Shown here: positions 1-6,068 of the stretch, piece after piece | How positions within the stretch are numbered: the first letter of the stretch is position 1 | Layout: each line of letters begins with the position of its first letter | Source of the DNA: Chthoniobacter flavus | Lineage (GTDB): Bacteria; Verrucomicrobiota; Verrucomicrobiia; Chthoniobacterales; DYNR01 | Length of the DNA: 6,193 nt | Direction of reading: 5' to 3' | Assembly: GCA_020720945.1 (NCBI GenBank) | Contig: DYNR01000143.1 | Coordinates: forward strand, 1 to 6,193 | Position numbers and translations under genes: made by a program | Notes under the pieces: model-generated | What the model saw: only the letters and a program-made list of their open reading frames with translations | Databases searched by the model: none | Told to the model about the DNA's origin: nothing

Positions 1-67
1 GTATCTTGCATCTTCCGGATTGGCAAGCAGGAAGCCTTTCCGCCGCCAAAAAAATGTTCCTCCTCAT
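1..67 (-). CDS. Start of a downstream gene (partial, 22 codons), function unknown
   Basis: An open frame runs from an ATG at 67-65 to the window edge with no stop, reading MRRNIFLAAERLPACQSGRC and onward. The ATG overlaps the NRPS TGA as ATGA, the same arrangement as at the NRPS start, which supports a third co-translated gene. A perfect Shine-Dalgarno AGGAGG (64-59) sits inside its first codons and lies 9 bases before an in-frame TTG (49-47). The true start may therefore be that TTG, six codons later. Too little is visible to assign a family. A biosynthetic, transport or carrier-protein partner of the NRPS would be expected from position. Confidence 0.55.
   Translation of the reverse strand, partial: MRRNIFLAAERLPACQSGRCKI
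59..64 (-). promoter_or_regulatory. Ribosome binding site AGGAGG for the downstream gene
   Basis: A consensus AGGAGG overlaps the first base of the NRPS stop codon on the coding strand and lies 9 bases before the TTG at 49-47. It is the strongest ribosome binding site in the window. It could start the downstream gene at TTG, or help re-initiation of ribosomes that finish the NRPS. Confidence 0.55.
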
Positions 68-3000
68 CCGAGATGCTTTTCTAAAATCCTCGCCAACTCC
101 TCATCGTTTTTCAAAAAACTCCGGTGGTCTCCAGGCAGCTCGTAAACGGTCAAAGAACGGCAGTATTTCCTCCACCCCAAATCCCGCAAATAAGGCAAAT
201 CATGCGGCATTTCCGATGGCCGGATCACGACGAAATCGACATCGATTTTCGAGGGGCTATAATTTGCGGAAGCCATGTGCAATCGCCGCGCAAATGCCTG
301 GTATTTCCGCACTTCCTCCGCCACTTCCCCGCCGGCTACACCCTCGGTCTCGCGCCGGGAAAACAAGTTTGCAAGCGCGGGAAACACCCTCCTCGGATCC
401 GTCAACAAATGCCAAAAACGCCAAAAAATCCTGGCGGCTTTCCCCGTCCGCAAAAGGCTGGGAACAGGAACATCGAAAAGAATCACCGGCGGAAGCTTCT
501 CCCCCCTCTCGACCAAAATTCGGGCCATTTCCACCACCGCCATTCCGTTGGACGAATACCCGCCCAAAAGATGCGGTCCTTCCGGACAAATTTTTAGCAC
601 CGCCTCAACTAGCCCAGCCCCGATCGTTTCGATTTTCGGCTCGCGGATAAAATCATCTCCCAACATCAAAATTTCCAATGCGTGCAACGGCCTCTCCTTG
701 TCGATCTGCTGTGCGATGGGGCGAAACCAACTGGCCGGACAAACACAAAAAAACGGGGGTTTGCCGCCGTCCGTCTTGATCGGCAAAATGCAAGAATCCC
801 TCGTGGCATCCCTGTCGTCCACCAGCGCAGCCAAATGCCGCACGCACGGGTTTTGCAAAAAACTCATTGCGGCAACAGCCTTTCCAAATCGTTTTTCAAT
901 CTGTAACAGCAACGAAAGCAAGAAGATAGAATCTCCACCAACATCAAAAAAGTTATCCGCAACCCCCAGGTCAGCCCGCCCCAAAACCTCCCGCGCAACC
1001 GCGAGGATGGCTTCTTCCGTCGCTGACAATTTTTCTGTTCCTGCCCCTTTCCCCCTCTTCTGGGAAAATGCTGGCAACCGCTCTTTGTCCACCTTGCCCG
1101 CCGCATTCCGTGGCAGTTTTTCCAAAACAAAAATTTGGTGAGGAACCATGTAAGGCGGCAAAAACTTTTCCGCTTGCGCTTTTGCTTCGTCTCCGTCCAG
1201 GCCGGCGTCTCCCGATAAGTAGGCGACCAAAAATTTTTTCTTCGCGGCATCGACAACCCGCACATACGCTTCTCGGACTCCTGCGATCGTCCGGAACGCA
1301 CCCTCGATTTCTCCGAGTTCAACCCGAAAACCGTAAATCTGCACCTGGTTGTCAGACCGCCCGATAAACTCTAGCACCCCATCTTTCCCGTAACGGACCA
1401 TGTCTCCCGTGCAATACAGCCTCCCTGCCCCAAACGGGTTTTCCACAAACCTCTGCCGAGTTTTTTCTGGGTCGTTCCGGTATCCCCGCGCGACCCCTGT
1501 CCCGCCTAAAAGCAATTGCCCCATTTCTCCTACCGCCACCGGACGAAGTTCGGAATCCACCACAAACGCCGTATAATTCGTTATCGGACGCCCGATGGGA
1601 GGTGGTTCGAGCGCTCCCGTTTGCGGAACTTCGTGCCACACCGCATCGACCGTGCACTCCGTCGGCCCGTAAGTGTTGATCACCCGAAACGGCAAGATGC
1701 CTGGATGCCGCGTAAGCCGATCCCCTCCTACCAGCAAATCTTTCAGCACCGCTCCGTCAGGCCACGAAACATCAAACAGCAACTCGCCCAGCGCAGTCGG
1801 CGCAAAACAGCGAGTAACCCCCTCTTCCACCATCCAGTCAACGAGCATTCGCAAATCCACTTTTCCACCCGCAGGAGGCACATGCACGGATGCCCCGCAT
1901 GTCAGATAAGGCCACAGATCCGCCACCGAAGCATCGAAGGAAATGCTTGCCAGCAAAGAGCTACGATCCGTTGCGTCAAGCCCCAGGCACCCTTGGTAGT
2001 GACGGCAAAGATTCGCCAAAGAACGGTGCTCGATCTCCACTCCCTTCGGCGTTCCCGTAGAGCCGGAAGTGTAAATGATATACGCCAAATCTTCCGGATC
2101 AATGGAAACAGAACCTCCTTCACCTGAAAGAGTTGCGACAAACTCCCACTCCGCATCAGCGATGTGAACAGGAAGGTTCACGACGGGCAATCGCCCCTTC
2201 AATTGCGCTTGCGTAAGGACGGCGACCGCCCCGGATTCCCGGATCACATGCGCGATGCGCTCCTCGGGCATCGTCGGGTCGAGAGGCACATACGGACGCC
2301 CGGATTTCAGCACTCCAAGCAACAATGCCGGCACGCGGTGATCCGTTTCAACAAAGACTACAATGGGCTGTTTTTCTTCCAGCGGACGCAAAAGCTCTGC
2401 CACTTGGCTAGCGCGAAAAACCAACTCCCCGTAAGCCATTTTTTCTTTCCCCGCGCTGGTCGCCAAAGAATCGGGCGCACCCTTCGCCACGGAAAAAACT
2501 CTCGAAACGACAAGGTCTTCCTCCGAAAAATTTTCGCTCGCTCCCGAAGGTGGGCGGTTCCATTCTACCAAAACCAACTCTCGTTCTTCTTCGGGCAACA
2601 GGCGGGACAACGGCAAATCCCCGCCCTTCAACCCGTCTCGCAAAGAAGTCCGATCTAGCTTGCCCGTAAGGGTTTTCGGCAATTCGGACAACATCACGAT
2701 GCGGTCGGGAACCAGATAAAAATTGAACTCTTTGGCCAGTTCCTGCTTGAGGTCTTCCTCGCTGACGGGAGGAGCGACGAATGCCGCAAAATCGTTTTCG
2801 TGATAAACCACCGCCGCTTCCTTGACTCCCCGGCACCGCATCAATCCCGCCTCAATTTCTCCGAGATCAATCCGGATCCCGCGGATTTTTACCTGCCGGT
2901 CCATCCGCCCGACAAAATCGATTCGACCATCGGGCAACCTCCTGACCCTGTCGCCCGTGCGATACATCCGCCCCCCAGGAAGAAACGGATCCCCTAAAAA

Positions 3001-5391
3001 ACTGCTTCCGCTTTTTTCCGGCAAATTGATGTAACCCAACCCGACGCACTCGCCCCCGATGTATAGCTCGCCAGGGACACCGATCGGCAAAATCTTGCCG
3101 GAAGTTCCTAAAACATAGTTAGTTGCATTCGGTATCACCTTGCCGATGGAAGGGTGCCCGTTCAGCGGCAAGCGCACTTCTTCGCAGTTCGACCAAATCG
3201 TCGTTTCCGTCGGGCCGTAAGCGTTAAAAAACCTGCGCCCCTCCGCCCACTTCTCCGCCAACTCTTTGCTGCAAACCTCGCCACCAGAAATCGCCACCCG
3301 CAAATCGGGGTAATTCCCCTCGGGGATGCTCTGCAAAAAAGTCGGGGTGAACAACGCCGCGGAAATTTTTCTTTGACGGAGAAATTTCGCCACCGCCACC
3401 CCGGAATGCAGCTCTTCCCACAAACCGAAAACCAGCGTCGCCCCAGCATACAACGCCATCGTGACATCAAAAATGCACCCGTCGAAACTCGGCGAAGAAA
3501 ACTGGGCAATCCGATCGCCTTCCCCCAGCCCGAAAATGTCTAGCTGGGCCTGCGCGCAATTTACGAGCCCCCGGTGACCGGATAGAGCGCCTTTTGGAAA
3601 ACCCGTTGAGCCAGAAGTATATAACAAATACGCTGGGGCATCGCCCCCCTTGGTTTCAGGCCGCTGCCCGCCTCCTGCCGACTGCGCTGCCTCCGCCTCC
3701 AACGCTTCGAGTGTCACCAGCGGAACAGTCGTCTGAGGAAACCCCGCTTTGAGCTTTTCGGTCGTGATCACCAAAACCGCGGCGCTGTCTTTGAGGTAAT
3801 GGGTCACCCGCTCGACAGGTGTCGCCGGATCCAGAGGAACAAAAACTCCACCCATTTTGAAAAGCGACAACATCGCCAAAACCATCGACGGTTCTCGGTC
3901 GGTAAAAACCAACACCCTGTCCCCAGGCAAAAGGTGGTAGTGGCGCACCAACCAACCCGCAATGCGATCGGTTTCCTCGGAAAGTTGCCCGTAAGTCAGC
4001 CAAGATTCCCCAAACTCAAGAGCCATCGCCCCCGGCTTAACCCTCGCGAGCTCGTCGATTTTATCGTGGACTCTTTCGTAAGGCAGGGGTCTTCTACCTC
4101 CGTTCCACGAAGAAATTAATGGCTCCTCGCCAACTCCAAAAATGGAAATCGAATGGACAGCCGCTCCAGCTTTCGCCTTCGCAATCCCTTGGAGAGCACT
4201 CAAAAAATGCGTGAACAACCAACCCATTTCCGCACGCGAAAAATCCTCCACAGGATAATCTATCGAAAAATCAAGCCGCTCGCCCGCATGGACAACCAAA
4301 GAAATGTCCCGCGTTTTCTCGTGCAACGAAACCCTGCGGTGAGTCCACGGAGCACCCAATAACTTCGCCCGTTCCTGCAAAGACGCGTAATCGAACATCA
4401 CCACCGTGTTGAACAGCAGTCCGGCAAACCCCGCCCACTTCTTGATCTGCCCCAACGGAACATATTCGTGCTCCCGGTAAGCCACTTGCAGCCCCCGAAT
4501 CTGTTGCAACCACTCCTCCACCGTTTGCCCCTCCCCGGAACTGACCGCAAACGGCACCGTCGCGATAAAGCAGCCTATGTCGTCCTCATGCGCCTCCCCG
4601 CCCCAATACCTCCCCGCCCGGACGGACCCAAAAACCGCTTTCTTGACATCCCCGTGCCGCGTCAAAACCAACCCCCACGCCGCTTGCACCAAAGTATGCA
4701 AAGTCACCCCGAAGCGTTGCGCCCCTTCCTCCAACGCATGCTTTTCCCCTGGTCCCAAACAGGTCCATGTCGCCGAAGACAAACTCGTGCAACTCGCTCC
4801 GCTAGAAACAATTGGCAACGATTCAACACCAGAAAAAATCTCCTGAAAAAACCCTTCGCTCTCTTCGGGCAACCTCTCGGATAACCACTGCAAATACTTC
4901 CGGAACGAGTTCCCCGCAATCTCCGGCACCTCCCCAAAATCCATCATCCTCCAAAACGCCTCGAAAACTTTGGTGTGCGAACGACCGTCCAATAAAATAT
5001 GGTGAAATGTCCAAACCAAGCTCCCGGCATTCCCGTGGTCCACCAGCGTCAACCGCCACAACGGCCCCGCCGTAACATCGATCCCCCGCTTGCGATCGCC
5101 CTCCAAAAATTCCCGCAAAAACTCCTTGGGAAACGCTTTTGTCTCAAGCTCCCACTCGATGTTTTCCCGAAAAATAATCCCCGGGCCGCTTTCGGAAACC
5201 ACCACGCCCATCCGAAAAATTTCTTGCTTCGCGATAATCTGGGCCCAGCACGAACGAACCTCCAAAAAATCCCATTTCTCTTCGGGCGAAGTGACAACGA
5301 TCTGCTGGATGTATTCACCACCGCCACCGGTTTTGCTCTCGTATAACATTCCCGCCTGCAACGGGCTAGGTGCGTAAATCGTTTCTTTCAT
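64..5391 (-). CDS. Nonribosomal peptide synthetase, C-A-A-PCP-TE, with tandem adenylation domains
   Basis: A 1775-residue cytosolic multidomain enzyme that activates amino acids as adenylates, loads them on a phosphopantetheine arm and releases a short peptide. Domains in order: condensation (about 1-425, active site HHILLDG at 130-136), adenylation 1 (about 435-920), a C-A-type linker (about 921-960), adenylation 2 (about 961-1442), peptidyl carrier protein (about 1453-1526, Ser1488) and type I thioesterase (about 1534-1775, Ser1613/Asp1640/His1756). The oddity is two A domains for one carrier, with no PCP or C between them. All key catalytic residues I could place are present, so it looks functional. 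The ATG start overlaps the TGA of the upstream gene (ATGA). A GGGAG sequence lies 11 bases upstream, which is a long spacing, so coupling probably helps initiation. The C1 motif (SPLQAGML) begins at residue 8, leaving no room for an N-terminal docking domain. The product cannot be named from sequence alone. Confidence 0.96.
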   Translation of the reverse strand: MKETIYAPSPLQAGMLYESKTGGGGEYIQQIVVTSPEEKWDFLEVRSCWAQIIAKQEIFRMGVVVSESGPGIIFRENIEWELETKAFPKEFLREFLEGDRKRGIDVTAGPLWRLTLVDHGNAGSLVWTFHHILLDGRSHTKVFEAFWRMMDFGEVPEIAGNSFRKYLQWLSERLPEESEGFFQEIFSGVESLPIVSSGASCTSLSSATWTCLGPGEKHALEEGAQRFGVTLHTLVQAAWGLVLTRHGDVKKAVFGSVRAGRYWGGEAHEDDIGCFIATVPFAVSSGEGQTVEEWLQQIRGLQVAYREHEYVPLGQIKKWAGFAGLLFNTVVMFDYASLQERAKLLGAPWTHRRVSLHEKTRDISLVVHAGERLDFSIDYPVEDFSRAEMGWLFTHFLSALQGIAKAKAGAAVHSISIFGVGEEPLISSWNGGRRPLPYERVHDKIDELARVKPGAMALEFGESWLTYGQLSEETDRIAGWLVRHYHLLPGDRVLVFTDREPSMVLAMLSLFKMGGVFVPLDPATPVERVTHYLKDSAAVLVITTEKLKAGFPQTTVPLVTLEALEAEAAQSAGGGQRPETKGGDAPAYLLYTSGSTGFPKGALSGHRGLVNCAQAQLDIFGLGEGDRIAQFSSPSFDGCIFDVTMALYAGATLVFGLWEELHSGVAVAKFLRQRKISAALFTPTFLQSIPEGNYPDLRVAISGGEVCSKELAEKWAEGRRFFNAYGPTETTIWSNCEEVRLPLNGHPSIGKVIPNATNYVLGTSGKILPIGVPGELYIGGECVGLGYINLPEKSGSSFLGDPFLPGGRMYRTGDRVRRLPDGRIDFVGRMDRQVKIRGIRIDLGEIEAGLMRCRGVKEAAVVYHENDFAAFVAPPVSEEDLKQELAKEFNFYLVPDRIVMLSELPKTLTGKLDRTSLRDGLKGGDLPLSRLLPEEERELVLVEWNRPPSGASENFSEEDLVVSRVFSVAKGAPDSLATSAGKEKMAYGELVFRASQVAELLRPLEEKQPIVVFVETDHRVPALLLGVLKSGRPYVPLDPTMPEERIAHVIRESGAVAVLTQAQLKGRLPVVNLPVHIADAEWEFVATLSGEGGSVSIDPEDLAYIIYTSGSTGTPKGVEIEHRSLANLCRHYQGCLGLDATDRSSLLASISFDASVADLWPYLTCGASVHVPPAGGKVDLRMLVDWMVEEGVTRCFAPTALGELLFDVSWPDGAVLKDLLVGGDRLTRHPGILPFRVINTYGPTECTVDAVWHEVPQTGALEPPPIGRPITNYTAFVVDSELRPVAVGEMGQLLLGGTGVARGYRNDPEKTRQRFVENPFGAGRLYCTGDMVRYGKDGVLEFIGRSDNQVQIYGFRVELGEIEGAFRTIAGVREAYVRVVDAAKKKFLVAYLSGDAGLDGDEAKAQAEKFLPPYMVPHQIFVLEKLPRNAAGKVDKERLPAFSQKRGKGAGTEKLSATEEAILAVAREVLGRADLGVADNFFDVGGDSIFLLSLLLQIEKRFGKAVAAMSFLQNPCVRHLAALVDDRDATRDSCILPIKTDGGKPPFFCVCPASWFRPIAQQIDKERPLHALEILMLGDDFIREPKIETIGAGLVEAVLKICPEGPHLLGGYSSNGMAVVEMARILVERGEKLPPVILFDVPVPSLLRTGKAARIFWRFWHLLTDPRRVFPALANLFSRRETEGVAGGEVAEEVRKYQAFARRLHMASANYSPSKIDVDFVVIRPSEMPHDLPYLRDLGWRKYCRSLTVYELPGDHRSFLKNDEELARILEKHLG
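67..792 (-). other. Type I thioesterase (TE) release domain, residues about 1534-1775
   Basis: An alpha/beta-hydrolase that takes the finished chain from the carrier and releases it by hydrolysis or cyclisation. The domain opens with PPFFCVCP at 1545-1552. The nucleophile elbow is GGYSSNGM at 1610-1617 with Ser1613 (codon 553-555). The acid is Asp1640 in VILFDVP, 27 residues after the Ser, the same spacing as Ser80-Asp107 in surfactin TE. The His is His1756 in LPGDHRSFL. The second glycine of GxSxG is replaced by Asn1615, with a Gly right after it. The triad is complete, so activity is likely. The domain ends the protein and no second TE follows. Confidence 0.88.
814..1035 (-). other. Peptidyl carrier protein (PCP/thiolation) domain, residues about 1453-1526
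   Basis: The four-helix carrier domain that bears the phosphopantetheine arm. The attachment motif is DNFFDVGGDSIF at 1479-1490, with Ser1488 (codon 928-930) as the modified residue. It is the only carrier protein in the enzyme and must serve the C domain, possibly both A domains, and the TE. The motif reads GGDS rather than GGHS. GGDS is commonly associated with carriers that pass substrate to an epimerisation domain, yet no E domain is present here and the TE follows at once. Confidence 0.93.
1066..2511 (-). other. Adenylation domain A2, residues about 961-1442
   Basis: The second complete adenylation domain. Motifs seen: A1 MAYGEL at 985-990, A2 LKSGRPYVPLDP at 1028-1039, A3 P-loop YTSGSTGTPKG at 1107-1117, A4 FDASVADLW at 1152-1160, A5 NTYGPTECTVDA at 1239-1250, A7 YCTGD at 1326-1330, A8 GRSDNQVQIYGFRVELGEIE at 1344-1363, and A10 LPRNAAGKVDK at 1426-1436 with Lys1433. 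By-eye specificity residues are D1153, A1154, A1157, C1195, L1220, G1222, T1240, V1248, D1249, K1433 (DAACLGTVDK). The leading Asp again implies an alpha-amino acid. An acidic residue at the penultimate position occurs in known Gln, Glu and Ser codes, so a polar substrate is a weak guess. In A8, Tyr1353 replaces the usual Arg of KIRG. It sits directly before the carrier protein and is the natural loader of Ser1488. Confidence 0.93.
2512..2631 (-). other. Inter-adenylation linker resembling a C-domain tail plus C-A linker, residues about 921-960
   Basis: The stretch between the two A domains contains LLPEEERELVLVEWN at 931-945. This matches the usual end of a C domain and start of a C-A linker (typically LLxxEERxxLLxxWN). 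The true C-A junction of the same protein has the counterpart GEEPLISSWN at 421-430. The segment follows A1's A10 motif by only about 20 residues, so there is no space for a PCP (about 75 residues) or a C domain (about 430 residues). It is best read as the footprint of a lost PCP-C segment. The alternative is a linker that arrived together with A2 when the domain was inserted. Confidence 0.7.
2632..4089 (-). other. Adenylation domain A1, residues about 435-920
   Basis: An ANL-family amino-acid adenylating domain. Motifs seen: A1 LTYGQL at 465-470, A2 KMGGVFVPLDP at 512-522, A3 P-loop YTSGSTGFPKG at 591-601, A4 around FDGCIFD at 636-642, A5 NAYGPTETTIW at 723-733, A7 YRTGD at 810-814, A8 GRMDRQVKIRGIRIDLGEIE at 828-847, and A10 LPKTLTGKLDR at 904-914 with catalytic Lys911. 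Aligning by eye to the GrsA phenylalanine domain gives specificity residues D637, G638, F641, L680, I701, G703, A724, I732, W733, K911 (DGFLIGAIWK). Asp at the first position implies an alpha-amino acid. The pocket is hydrophobic, suggesting an aliphatic or aromatic side chain, but I do not recognise the exact code. No carrier protein follows it directly, which is abnormal. Confidence 0.93.
4117..5391 (-). other. NRPS condensation (C) domain, residues about 1-425
   Basis: This domain forms the amide bond between a donor acyl or aminoacyl thioester and an acceptor amine. Visible motifs are C1 SPLQAGMLYE at 8-17, C2-like KQEIFRM at 55-61, C3 HHILLDG at 130-136 with the catalytic second His at 131, a C4-like SFRKYLQWL at 162-170, a C5-like IGCFIATVPF at 272-281, and the final LDFSIDYP...DFSRAEM region at 373-389. 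C5 departs from the usual IGxFVNTxxxR. The overall pattern resembles ordinary LCL-type C domains more than cyclisation or epimerisation domains, but subtype needs a phylogeny. It is the first domain of the protein and no carrier protein lies upstream in the window, so its donor must come in trans: an acyl-CoA or acyl carrier, or a separately encoded PCP. Confidence 0.9.
5388..5391 (-). promoter_or_regulatory. ATGA stop/start overlap coupling the REC gene to the NRPS gene
   Basis: The TGA of the REC gene and the ATG of the NRPS gene share bases in ATGA. The only upstream purine-rich site is GGGAG at 5407-5403, 11 bases before the ATG, so NRPS translation probably depends largely on ribosomes coming from the REC gene. 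The overlap links the amounts of the two proteins. Confidence 0.85.
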
Positions 5392-6068
5392 GGTTCAAAA
5401 AGCTCCCAAAGATGGATCATCGGATAAAGATCTACGCCCGATTGGGTTTTGATCAAATACAAAAACATCAGCGACACGAGCGTCGCAAAAACTCCTGCAA
5501 CAAAGCCACATACAACAAACGCTCCGTCTCTCGGCCAACTCTTGACCGGAGAGGCAATGCCGGGGGAAAGAAAAGCGGGAGACTCTTCTTCATCCGCCCC
5601 CCGCACCAACCGCGCCGCCGCGTCGTATTGCATTCTCGCCCTGGCGACCGCCGTAGAAAGTTCGCTCGGCACGACTGGCTTGGTCAAGTAATCGAAAATG
5701 CTGACCTCCCGCATCGCGTGAAAAAAAAGCTCCCCGTCCAGATCCGCCGCCAGAAGAATCCGCCGCAACCGCGGCCAACGCTCTTTAGTCCGCGCCAAAA
5801 ACATCAACCCCGTCTCGTCGGGCAACTCATCGCTGCACACCAGCACTTTTACAGTCCGGGCATTCAAAACCCCTTCCGCCTCTTCCGGTGTCCCGACGGT
5901 TACGCTCACCCATTTGGCGGGCAGCGCCAAGAATATCTGCTCCTGCTGCTCTTTATTGCTCTCAACCACCAACACATCCACATCCATCAAACCCCCATCC
6001 CCGGCGGAAGACAATCCGCCTCCCGCAGTCGATGAAGTCGGAGCAAACTTTTCTCCAGCAAGGTTCAT
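5388..6068 (-). CDS. Membrane-anchored response-regulator-like (REC) protein
   Basis: This 226-residue protein has three parts. Residues 1-28 form a Gly/Ser/Ala-rich leader. Residues about 29-145 form a receiver fold: beta1 VDVLVVESN, beta3 VKVLVCSD with candidate phosphoacceptor Asp80, beta4 RRILLAA, and beta5 FDYLTKP with the conserved Lys130-Pro131. Helix alpha5 runs on to about residue 155. A hydrophobic helix at 183-206 is a single transmembrane segment, followed by a 20-residue tail. The usual acidic pair is Glu36-Ser37, and the switch Thr/Ser is replaced by Ala107/Ala108, so signalling by phosphorylation may be weakened or lost. There is no DNA-binding or enzymatic output. REC should face the cytoplasm, with a type II-like N-in anchor. 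Its TGA stop overlaps the NRPS start. The ATG at 6068 has no clear ribosome binding site. Met28 (5987), just before beta1 and behind a G-rich run, is a credible alternative start giving 199 residues. Its role is not known. Confidence 0.85.
   Translation of the reverse strand: MNLAGEKFAPTSSTAGGGLSSAGDGGLMDVDVLVVESNKEQQEQIFLALPAKWVSVTVGTPEEAEGVLNARTVKVLVCSDELPDETGLMFLARTKERWPRLRRILLAADLDGELFFHAMREVSIFDYLTKPVVPSELSTAVARARMQYDAAARLVRGADEEESPAFLSPGIASPVKSWPRDGAFVVCGFVAGVFATLVSLMFLYLIKTQSGVDLYPMIHLWELFEP
5451..5522 (-). other. Single transmembrane helix of the REC protein, residues about 183-206
   Basis: An uninterrupted hydrophobic stretch of about 24 residues beginning AFVVCGFVAG and ending LMFLYLI. 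It is flanked by Lys176/Arg180 on the N side and Lys207 on the C side. It is too long and apolar for a soluble REC protein. As the only such segment, placed after the receiver domain, it would act as a tail anchor holding the domain at the inner face of the membrane. Confidence 0.85.

Noticed and set aside
275..1141. A 288-residue open frame on the plus strand, with others such as 6-650 and 1516-2127.
   Set aside because: They lie wholly antisense to the NRPS TE, PCP and A2 regions, are rich in Ser, Pro and Arg with no recognisable domain, and their presence follows from the codon use of the opposite strand.
864..1322. A 152-residue minus-strand frame within the NRPS, with other shorter minus-strand frames (for example 2408-2836 and 3656-4003).
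   Set aside because: These are out-of-frame readings of the A-domain coding sequence and carry no motif of their own.
2632..4089. The idea that A1 is a degenerate, inactive adenylation domain.
   Set aside because: All core motifs that could be placed are intact, including the P-loop Lys, Asp637 and Lys911, and the frame has no break.
1066..4089. A recent duplication of one A domain producing the A-A pair.
   Set aside because: A1 and A2 differ in pocket residues, loop lengths and linkers, and are only similar to the extent expected of unrelated family members.
5370..6035. A 221-residue plus-strand open frame opposite the REC gene.
   Set aside because: Its translation is Arg/Pro/His-rich with no domain. 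The minus-strand frame shows a coherent receiver fold and a transmembrane helix.
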